A stretch of 64,000 bases of DNA from Gavia stellata (taxonomy: Eukaryota > Chordata > Aves > Gaviiformes > Gaviidae), in contig NC_082618.1 in NCBI RefSeq assembly GCF_030936135.1, forward strand, positions 7,723,034 through 7,787,033. Direction: 5' to 3'. This document shows positions 1 to 19,117 of this stretch, piece by piece (position 1 is the stretch's first letter; every line of letters starts with the position of its first letter). The notes under the pieces were generated by a model, which was not told where the DNA came from, did no database searches, and saw only the letters and a list, made by a program, of their open reading frames with translations. A program made the translations under genes and the position numbers.

Positions 1-10714
<10,714 letters not shown>

Positions 10715-11050
10715 GGCCGGCGGCGGTCAGCACCGCGGACAGCTCCGCGCTGCGGGCACGGCCGCGCCGCGCCGTAACGCTCCGAGTGCGGCGCCCGCCA
10801 ATCCCGCGGCCCGGGGGGGGGCCCTCCTCCACCACCCCCCCCCCGCCCCGCCGTAACGCTCCGAGTGCTGCGCCCGCCAATCCCGCGGCCGGGGGGGGGG
10901 CCCTCCCCCCACCCCCCGCCGTAACGCTCCGAGTGCGGCGCCCGCCAATCCTGCCGGCTGGGAAGGGGGGCTCCTCCCTGCCACCCCACCCCCTCCGCGC
11001 CGTAACTCTCCGAGTGCGGCGCCTGCAAATGCTGGGAGCTGAAGGTTGGG
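10715..11050 (-). promoter_or_regulatory. SEZ6: SEZ6 CpG-island promoter with four tandem CCAAT-type repeats
   Basis: Directly upstream of the SEZ6 ATG, a core of about 37 bp (CCGTAACGCTCCGAGTGCGG continuing CGCCCGCCAATCC) recurs at 10772, 10851, 10919 and 11000, spaced 68-81 bp. Copies 1-3 keep a CCAAT box; copy 4 has GCAAAT. The spacers are G- or C-homopolymer rich. The arrangement suggests NF-Y-type promoter elements, but no start site can be fixed. Confidence 0.6.
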
Positions 11051-14000
11051 GGAGGGGGATCTCCTACCCACCCACCCCCTCAATACCGGCGACCCCCCCG
11101 GCTGGGAAGCCACCGAGGGCCACGGAAAAGGTCCTCAGTGCCCACCCCATCATACCCTGCCTCCCCCCTGTGTTGCACCCTCCAGAACACTGACCCCAGC
11201 CAAACACTGACCCCACCCAAGGGACGCCCCCAGCTGCCCTTCCCCATCCCTAAATAGCCCCAGTTGAGGTTGGGCCCATCATCCCCCAAGCAGGGAAACC
11301 TGGGCCCAGGGCAGCCCTCGCAGCTGGGCACAGAACGGGGAGGGGGGGCCTTATTCCTGATGGCGAGGGTCCGACACCCGCCTCCAGCCCCCGGGCTCAG
11401 GGTCCCGCTCCCCGGGAGGGCCGGGCGGCGGGGGGCAGCCAGCCCTGCAGCGGGCAGATGGCGTTGGCACCAGCACCGAGCGGCTCCACGCTGGCTGCCG
11501 GACGGCTCTTGCGTGTGTTAAAAATAAGAAAAAAAAAAAAAAACCAGCTCTTTGTTTAATAACCCCCTCCCCATCTCCAGATGGCTTCGCCTCTCCGTGC
11601 TGACGCCGTGCGCGGCACGGATCCCCCGCAGCCTCGCCAGCCCTGGCTGCAAACACGGCCCACGCAACCATCACGGGTGGGTTTTTATTTTTAATCCCAG
11701 GCCCTGCTTTGCCGACACGCACCGCTTCTGCCACGGAGAACGGCAAACCACACGCTGCACGGGGAGGGAAGAGCAGTGGCCAGCCCCACGGCACGGGCTG
11801 TGTGCCGCCAGCTCCACGGCCGCGGTGGGAGCTGGGCAGGCAGCGATGCCGTGGTCCTCGTCCCGGTGGGGCTGCGGAGCGAGTGGGGGGCAGCTGGCGC
11901 TCCCACAAAGCACTTTCAGTGCTAAACCCGAAACTTTGATCTGTCGGTAGCTCCGTCAATGTTTAATGCACCAAAGCCCTGGTAGGGCTTGGAAGATGAA
12001 CATTTTGAGGCCAAACTGGAGTTTCTAATATTATGATATTCAAATAATTTTAATCCAGTCGACGCTTCCCCAGGCACGTACCTGGACTGCTAATGAGGGG
12101 TTGCTTTCGGCGGCTCTTGGTTTTGACACAAAGCAAACAAGCCCTTCGCAGATGCCTTCAAAGCATTGGGGACGGCGAGGGCCAGGGAGGTAAACAGGGA
12201 CGAGCGCAGCCGGAGCTGGAACGCTGCGGCCAGGCTGGGGGAGCGCTGCGTTCCCCGCAGCCGTGCAGCCCCGGCTCCCTGGGGAGCGACGTTGTTCCCT
12301 AATTCTTTTTTAAGTGCTAGTTTGCACTTGCTGGAGGAGGAGGCTGGCACAGCACAGCAGGCAGTGGGTGACGATGGGCTTTCGGGGAACTTCAGCCGCC
12401 ATCCCAGCGTGCAGTGGGTGCAGTGGGTGCAGTGGGTGCAGCAGGTGCAGTGGGTGCAGCAGGTGCAGCAGGTACAGAGCTCAGCAGGCAGCAAGCCGCT
12501 GCCAAGCCCTGCCTGGCCTTGGCCAAAGCTCCTCATTCCCCGTTTCTCCGGCCCCACATGGATCTGAGCCGGGGCAGCTCCCGCAGCCTGCACCAGGCTG
12601 TTCCCCAAACCCTCATCACACCCACCCCGTGCCGGTGCCAGCCCCGAGCTTTCCCATCCATCCACGCAGCCTGCACCGGGAATATTTCATTTTTACTGTG
12701 CTCACAGCACAGCTCTCCCGACCCGCGCCGGCTGCTTTAGGAAATGGATTTCTCCTTGCCATGAGCATTGCCTCCGGTTAATTTAAACCCAGGTCAAGAG
12801 GAGGACGGCAGGGATGCTGGAGACCGGGCACAGAGCTGGGAGGGGGACCCCAAAAACTCACCCCAAGGCAAGACGAGCCCATGCAGCTGCTTTTTGGGGT
12901 CTGGGGGTGCAGACCTCCCCGATGCCTGGGACCAGCCCTGGTTGGGGTCATCCGTGCAATGAAAGCGATGGCTTGAGGGGTCCCGCTGAGCCCAGGGGAT
13001 GGTCACCGGTGCTGGCCCTGCATCCCGCCAGTGGCCTCCCTGGCTTCATAGCAGCGTGAGCGAGGCTTTTCCAGCCCGATCTATTAACACGCCGTTAGCG
13101 GGAGAGGAGTTCATTTTTGCCATTTAACGTTTCACGGATAATTAATTATTCTTCATCTTCCCAGCAAAAAAGGAAGAGCAGGTAGAGGGGCTGTTCAAAG
13201 CAAAAAAAAGTAAGCTGAAACCCAGAGAAATCAGTGAATTATTTGTAACATCAAAGGCGAGGGAGGATGTGCTGATTTAATGGGGCACCACACGATGCAG
13301 AGCCCTGGGCATCGCGGTGATGCTGAGACTGGCACGCACTCGTTGCATTAGTGGTCCTGGGCAGCAGCGTGGATGAGGGGTCCGGGGAGGGGGGGAGCCT
13401 GGCCTTTGTCTGTGCTCCCCGGCTGCCTCCTCTCACCTCCTCATTGCTGTTAGCTTCCAGTTCTGCCTTTGCTCGATGCTGGGGTGTCCCTGTGGCCCGG
13501 CTGGGCACCGCAGTTGGGGCGGGGGGGCTGGAAATCCCCCCCTGGCCCGGCATGGGCCTCCCACGCTCCCCAGTGCTTCATCCATCACCGGAGGCGAAAG
13601 GCAAAATAAATAATGATATTTAACATTTTGTAATAACGACAATTAACCAGTAAATAATGCCTTTTACACCACGAAAGCCAGAGTAAATTAATTCCCCTAA
13701 TTAGCTGTCAGGCAGCACGGGGCGGTGGCGGTGGCGGGCAAAGCCAGCAGCCCCTGCCCGCGTTATCCCCCCCCTCCAGTGCATCGCTGGGTGTCCCCAA
13801 ACCACCCCCCAAAATTTTGCAGGCTTACAAAATCCATTGCAGCTGGCAGGACACGGGGCTCTCCACCGCATCCCAGCTGCTCCAGCGAGCCCTAGATCAC
13901 GCCTATCTCCTGTTAAAAAAAATAACGACAGCAGCAAAAGATGGCAACAAAATAGTTTATGGCCATAATAAATTGTGCCAGAGGAAAAAAAAAAGCTGTT

Positions 14001-14339
14001 TGCCTTGAAGCAAGCGCGGGGTTTCCCATCGGCACACAAGTGGGAGCGTTACGGAGCCCTGCATCCCACCGCAGCCGGAGCTGGCAGTGACCGGTGGGGA
14101 GGGAAAGGGGGTCCCCACCGGGACCGGGTCCAGCGCTGGTGGGGAATGGGGATGCTCCTGCCCAGCCAGCCCCGAGGGGTGGGGAGGTGCGGCCCCCGCA
14201 TGCCCCCACTGTCCCTGCCGGAGCTGGAGGGTGGCCAAGGCTCTGCCACCCGCTCTGCTCGGCTGGACTCTGCCCCGTCCCTCCCCTTGGCTCTGCTCCC
14301 AGCTGCCCGCAAGGGACGAGGACAGGGACGAGGACGGAC
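11051..14339. other. SEZ6-PIPOX intergenic region (head-to-head)
   Basis: No gene was recognised. AT-rich unique islands lie at 11960-12080, 13080-13260, 13595-13710 and 13905-13990. A short 9-bp tandem repeat sits at 12413-12475. The two genes are transcribed divergently, so regulatory elements here could serve either. Confidence 0.6.
12413..12475. repeat. 9-bp tandem repeat (GTGCAGTGG / GTGCAGCAG)
   Basis: Seven uninterrupted copies of GTGCAG(TGG/CAG). The multiple-of-three unit creates open frames on the plus strand, with no other sign of coding. Confidence 0.85.
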
Positions 14340-14465
14340 ATGGCTGACCCCAGCCAGCCCCAGCAGGCCACCTATGACGCCATTGTCATCGGGGCTGGCA
14401 TCCAGGGCTCCTTCGCCGCCTATCACCTGGCCCAGCGGCACAGGGACACCCTTCTGCTGGAGCAG
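14340..14465 (+). CDS. PIPOX: PIPOX exon 1
   Basis: 42 codons starting [20 protein letters not shown]. It holds the beta-alpha-beta dinucleotide motif GAGIQG and ends LLLEQ at donor GTACCG, phase 0. Confidence 0.96.
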
Positions 14466-17214
14466 GTACCGGCAGCCCCAGCCCTGCCATGTCCCTGTCC
14501 CACATGTCCCCAGCCCTGCCATGTCCCTGTCCCACAATGTCCCCAGCCCTGCCATGTCCCCATCCTGCCATGTTCCCAGCCCCGACCCGCTGGGGTGGGC
14601 GCCTGCAGACCTGGCTGCCCTCTGCCACGGCACAGAGCAGAGCCGCTGCCGGCACCAATGGTCCCCGGTGCCAGCACCCTTGTGCCCCCAGTGCCAGGAC
14701 CTCCTGTGTCCCCAGTGCTAGCACTCCCATGTCCCCAGTGCCAGGACCCCCCTGTGTCCCCAGGGCCAGCACTCCCATGTCCCCATTGCCAGGACCCCTG
14801 TGTCCCCAATGCCAGGACCCCCAGGTCCCCAACACCAGGACCCCCGGGTCCCCAGTGCCAGGACCCCTGTGTCTCCAGTGCCAGCATCCCCATGTCCCTA
14901 GTACCAGCACTCTGATGTCCCTAGTGCCAGGACCCCTGTGTCCCCAACACCAGGACCCCCAGGTCCCCAGTGCCACCACTGCCATGTCCCCAGTGCCAGG
15001 ACTCCTGTGTCCCCAGTGCCAGCATCCCCATGTCCCTAGTACCAGCACTCTGATGTCCCCAGTGCCAGGACCCCTGGGTCCCCAGTGCCAGGACCCCCGT
15101 GTCCTGCCATTTCCCAGGGCTGTGCTTGGCAGGGTGGGCTGTGTCCCCAGGTGCTGGCTGCAGCACAGCACCGGTGCACGGGGGGCCAGTGGGGTTGGGG
15201 GGTGGCAGTGGCCGTGGTCACCGCCACATCCCCCCTGTCCCGCAGTTCATCCTGCCCCACTCGCGGGGCAGCTCGCACGGGCAGAGCCGCATCACCCGCA
15301 CCGCCTACCCCCGGGTGCCCTACGCCCGCATGATGCCCGACAGCTTCCGCCTCTGGCAGCGGCTGGAGGCCGAGGCCGGCACCAGCCTCTACAGGTGACG
15401 GGGACGGGGACGCAGCCCCCAACGGGCACCATCCCCTCCCCATAGGGCTGGGCTGGGGGCTGCGGCCACTGCCCCGTCAGGGCGCAGCACTGGGCAGGAT
15501 GAGGCCGCCCCAGCCCCGTGCAGCGGGGAGGCAGTGGCTGGCTCTGGGTAATTTATGGAGCTCCGTAAAGAAAGCGCCATTAAGGAAATGAGCATCTAAA
15601 CGATCCCCCGCTGCCGGGGTCAGGGCTGATGGCGCTTGCTGTATTTCAGGGGGGCGAGCGAGATGCCGGCATCCAGACCCTCCCTGTGCATCACCCCATG
15701 CACCCTTGCCCAGCATCCGGCCGTGGGGTGCCCTAGCACCAGGGTGCAGCATGTCCCGAGCATCACGGGTGTTGTCACGCCTCAGTTTCCCCCAGGGGCA
15801 AAGCAAGGGGGGGATCTGTGTGGGGAGGGGGCGAGGGGAGAGCTGACGTGGCTGCCGGGGCACAGGCGGACTGGGCTGGTGGTGCTGGGGCCGGCGGGCG
15901 ACCCAGAGCTGGAGGGCTGCCGACGCAGCCTGGGTGCTGGTGAGGTCCTCGACGCCGCAGCACTGGCCCAGCGCTTCCCCGGCCTCCAGCTCCACGCCGG
16001 CGAGGTGGCCATGTGGGACAGCACTGGTGGGGTGCTTTTCGCCGACCGGGCTCTGCGAGCGGTGCAGGTGGGTGCTGCCGAGGGGACAGGATGAGGGTCC
16101 CCCAGCTCAGTCCCTGCAGCCACCTCCCGTCACCGTCCCCACCCAGGATGTCTTTCGTCGGCACGGGGGCACCCTGCGGGACGGGGAGAAGGTGCAGCAC
16201 ATTGAACCCGGGGCCGTGCTCACCGTCACCACCACCGCTGGGGTGTACCGAGCCCCCCGGCTCATCATCGCGGCCGGAGCCTGGACTGGTGCCCTCGTAG
16301 CACCCTTGGGTCTCCACCTGCCACTGCAGGTAAGGGTTGGTGGCACCGTGGGGCAGCCAGCCACGGCCAGGGCTAACGTGGTGACCCCAGCCCCTGCGCA
16401 TCGACGTCTACTACTGGAGGGAGAAGGAGCCGGGGAGCCCCGGCGCAAGCAGAGCGGGTCCCTGCTTCATGGCCCTGGGGCTGAGCCAAGCCCCCCACGG
16501 CGTCTACGGGCTGCCTGCCCTCGAGTACCCGGGGCTGGTCAAGGTGAGCGGGGCACGGCGGTGGCGGGGGGATCCCCTGGCCAGCCCCCCCTGACCAGCT
16601 GCCCCCCAGGTGTGCTACCACCACGGCAGCCCTGCTGATCCCGAGGAGCGGGACTGGGCCCCCCCGGGCACCCCCCGCCCCGACGTTGCCGTCCTGAGCA
16701 GCTTCATCAGCAGCTACCTGCCCAGGCTGGAGCCCCGGCCAGCCGTGGTGGAGACCTGCCTCTACACGGTGAGACCCCCCCCGGGAGCAGGACCCATGTG
16801 TCCGGGGTCCCAACCCCTACCCCACCCCAAGGTGGACCTTGCCATTCTCCCCCCCCAACCTTGGGTCCGGGAGAGGACCCTGGACCCCACACCCTCACAC
16901 CATGGCTCCCCCAGAACACCCCGGATGAAGACTTCATCCTGGACCGGCACCCAAAGTTCAGCAACATCATCATTGGGGCTGGCTTCTCAGGTAGGCGAGG
17001 GCACCCAGCCCCCCCCCGGCTCCCCAGAGCTGGCCAGGGCCATGGGGGTGGCTGTGCCCCCCACAACCCCCCCCTTTCTGCAGGCCACGGGTTCAAGCTG
17101 GCACCAGTGGTGGGGAAGCTGCTGTGCGAGCTGAGCCTGGGCGAGGAGCCATCCCACAGCACGGCCCCCTTCGCCATCACCCGCTTCCCCGGCGTGCTCC
17201 GGGCTGCACTGTAG
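14340..17214 (+). CDS. PIPOX: PIPOX, peroxisomal sarcosine / L-pipecolate oxidase (complete)
   Basis: Eight exons: 14340-14465, 15246-15394, 15866-16067, 16147-16329, 16391-16543, 16610-16768, 16915-16990 and 17084-17214. Every junction is GT-AG with matching phase, giving 392 residues (human about 390). The enzyme oxidises sarcosine, L-pipecolate and L-proline with O2, making H2O2 in lysine and glycine catabolism. The N-terminal FAD-binding GAGIQG (18-23), the substrate/flavin segment [15 protein letters not shown] (43-57), Cys321 in VVETCLYT (the family's covalent flavin attachment) and the C-terminal FAD block [19 protein letters not shown] are all present. The C-terminus reads RAAL, not a classical PTS1 such as the human AHL. 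A minisatellite fills intron 1. Confidence 0.97.
14466..15245. repeat. Minisatellite filling PIPOX intron 1
   Basis: From about 14480 to 15115 the intron is built of roughly 23-24-bp units such as CCCCAGTGCCAGGACCCCTG, TGTCCCCAGTGCCAGCACTC and CCATGTCCCCAGCCCTGCC. There are well over fifteen imperfect copies. Long ORFs on both strands come from the repeat. Confidence 0.9.
15246..15394 (+). CDS. PIPOX: PIPOX exon 2
   Basis: Encodes [20 protein letters not shown], then the helix [19 protein letters not shown], residues 43-92. The His/Arg-rich segment lies near the flavin in this family. The donor is AG|GTGACG, phase 2. Confidence 0.96.
15866..16067 (+). CDS. PIPOX: PIPOX exon 3
   Basis: Encodes [15 protein letters not shown], then [20 protein letters not shown] and RALRAVQ (residues 92-159). 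The RFPG and GEV motifs match the monomeric sarcosine oxidase family. Confidence 0.95.
16147..16329 (+). CDS. PIPOX: PIPOX exon 4
   Basis: 61 codons (160-220): [20 protein letters not shown] through [20 protein letters not shown]. The AAGAWT block is the conserved FAD-domain strand-turn of the family. Confidence 0.96.
16391..16543 (+). CDS. PIPOX: PIPOX exon 5
   Basis: 51 codons (221-271): [18 protein letters not shown], then PCFMALGLS and [14 protein letters not shown], part of the catalytic domain. Confidence 0.95.
16610..16768 (+). CDS. PIPOX: PIPOX exon 6
   Basis: 53 codons (272-324): [15 protein letters not shown], then [16 protein letters not shown] and AVVETCLYT. The HHG motif and the flavin-linking Cys321 are both retained. 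Confidence 0.96.
16915..16990 (+). CDS. PIPOX: PIPOX exon 7
   Basis: 25 codons plus one base: [20 protein letters not shown], then GAGFS|G. This is highly conserved across the family. Confidence 0.97.
17084..17214 (+). CDS. PIPOX: PIPOX exon 8 and stop
   Basis: Encodes [20 protein letters not shown] and [13 protein letters not shown], with TAG at 17212-17214. The last three residues are AAL. I saw no AATAAA in the roughly 1 kb downstream, so the 3' end is undefined. Confidence 0.95.
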
Positions 17215-17269
17215 GTGTGGGGCCCCGGCCGTGCCTGGATGGCATCGCACTGGCCTGCAGATCTGTCCA

Positions 17270-17720
17270 TGCATCCCGGTGTCCTTACACCCCAGTGTGC
17301 CACCATCCTCGCATCCCTGTATCCCCATGTATCTCCATCTCCCTGTATCCCCCATGTATCTCCATCTCCCTGCATCCTGGTGTCCCAACATGCTGCACCC
17401 CAGCACCCCTCTACCCCCAGACCCCAGCTACCCTGCGTCCCCACGTCCCCATACTCCGCCATCCCAGCACCCAGCATCCTCACACCCCTCCATCCCAGCA
17501 GCCCTCCATCTACGCACCCCAGCACCCCTGCCTCCCCACATCCCAGCACCCTGGCATCCCCATACCCCCACATCCCTGCTACCTGCATCCCAGCACCCCT
17601 GCATCCCTGTACCCCTGCACCCTGCATCCTGACAACCCAGCATTCCCACATCCCAGCATCCCTGTATCCCTGCCTCCCCACATCCCAGCATCCCTGCATC
17701 CCGACATCCCCCATGCCGCG
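17270..17720. repeat. CATCCCAGCACCC-type minisatellite downstream of PIPOX
   Basis: About 450 bp of degenerate units such as CATCCCAGCACCCCTGCATC and CCCCATGTATCTCCATCTCC start 55 bp after the PIPOX stop and probably lie in its 3' flank or UTR. The repeat is C-rich on the plus strand and purine-poor. Confidence 0.85.
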
Positions 17721-18444
17721 CGGTGCCAAGCTGTCTCTTCGGAGCACCCGCTCCCCAGAAACAAATTAAGGAGCTTTGTCAGCCTCATGAAGATGGAGCT
17801 GGAACAGCGCGGAGAGACACACTCGCTTAGGAGTCAAGTTAAATGTTTTAATGTTAAATGTGCCATTTTATTATCATTAGATCGCTCCCACTTAATGAAA
17901 GCGCATTAGCGCAGCGTGGCTTTATGGCAGCGAGCGCTGAGCTTGGCCCATTTGTTTCCAAGAGATGGTGGGAGAAGGGATGAAATGACCTGGTTTGCCC
18001 GGGTCCCAGGGGTGCGGGGGGTCCCGGGGGTCCCTGGGCCGGGGGGCGGGGGGCAGAGGCCAGCACCCGGCACGGGCCGGCGGATGCTGGAGCTGAGGCT
18101 GAGCCGCGTGCCGCACAGGCGGCTGGCAATGCACATCATCATCTCCTCCGCGTTAAATAATTAACGCCGGCAGGCAGAGGGCTCCCATCCCTGCTGCTCA
18201 TCTGCATATTTATGAAGATTGATAAATGATTCAGTGCTGGCACCCAGGAGGGCCGTCTCCCCCCTCCCCTCCCCATCACCCATGGGTGCAGCAGGCTCGG
18301 GGAAGGTGCCAGGCTCGGCCTCTCCATGCAGCCCTGGATCCTGGCCGGGCCTGGATCTGTCCCACCAGCCCCCACCACCATGCAAACACCCCCCCAAAAC
18401 GGGGTGACGCCCCCCCGGCACATGGAGCAGGCGGCAGCCGGCAT
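17721..18444. other. PIPOX-MYO18A convergent intergenic segment
   Basis: Tail-to-tail spacer. The AT-rich unique island 17755-17945 and a short one near 18140-18240 (TAAATAATTAACGCC) stand out. No coding sequence was recognised. Confidence 0.6.
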
Positions 18445-18462
18445 CACCAGCCAGAAATGACA

Positions 18463-18468
18463 TTTATT
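18463..18468 (-). terminator. MYO18A: Candidate MYO18A polyadenylation signal (AATAAA)
   Basis: TTTATT on the plus strand reads AATAAA on the minus strand, about 510 nt past the stop of the short last exon. A 3' UTR of roughly 530 nt would result. Confidence 0.5.
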
Positions 18469-18978
18469 TTCATACTGAAAGTAAAGAGGGTGGGGGGGAT
18501 GCACAGCTGGGCTAGTGCAAAATAACCAGGCAGGGGTGGGGGGACAGGGGGGGTGTGACGACAACCCGGGGGGTGCGTGAGACCCTGTCCCCACGTCGCT
18601 TCCCGGCTGCAGGGCAGCTGCTCCCCAGGGCCCGGCCAGCGAGAGACGTCTTTGGCTCAACTAAAAGGGGCTTAAGAGGACCGGGGGGGTGCCGGGGAGG
18701 TAGGGGGGGGAAGTTTAAGTTATAAAATAAGGAGCCAGCAGGCACTGAGGAATAAACCCGGGGTGCCGGAGCTGCTGGCTCTGCCGCCGAGGACCGACGG
18801 GGTGGGAGCAGCGTGGGGGCTGCAGCCAGCGAGCCGGCTGGGCTGCTACCCCCGCGGCCAGGACCCGGGGGGGGCGGCTGTGTGTCCCCCCCGCCGGCGC
18901 AGAAGAAATACCGGCTGCCATGGGGGCGGCCCCGTGGAGCTGAGTGTTTCTGGGGCGATGGGCAAGGGTGGTGGGGGG

Positions 18979-19117
18979 CTAAGCGGGGGTCTCGGCGGCC
19001 CGGCTGTCCACCTCGCTGGCGCTGGGGGAGCTGCGGGAGGAACGGCGTGTGCTTTCCCCGGCGTCCTGCTCCTCGTCCCATCTGTCGTAGGCAAAGAGGT
19101 GCCGGGAGCTCGGGGGG
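18979..19117 (-). CDS. MYO18A: MYO18A short terminal exon
   Basis: Acceptor CCGCACAG, then 45 residues [20 protein letters not shown] and [20 protein letters not shown] ending PA, stop TAG at 18979-18981. It is divergent from the human canonical tail but has the same length class, the acidic DR-D-E pattern and the Ser-rich end. Total alpha length with it is 2,055. Confidence 0.8.

Noticed and set aside
14049-15445. Several 250-320-codon ORFs over PIPOX intron 1
   Set aside because: Artefacts of the 23-bp minisatellite; only the short PIPOX exons 1 and 2 within this span are coding.
17124-17909. ORFs downstream of PIPOX (up to 261 codons)
   Set aside because: They cross the C-rich minisatellite; the true PIPOX frame stops at 17214 with a family-typical C-terminus.
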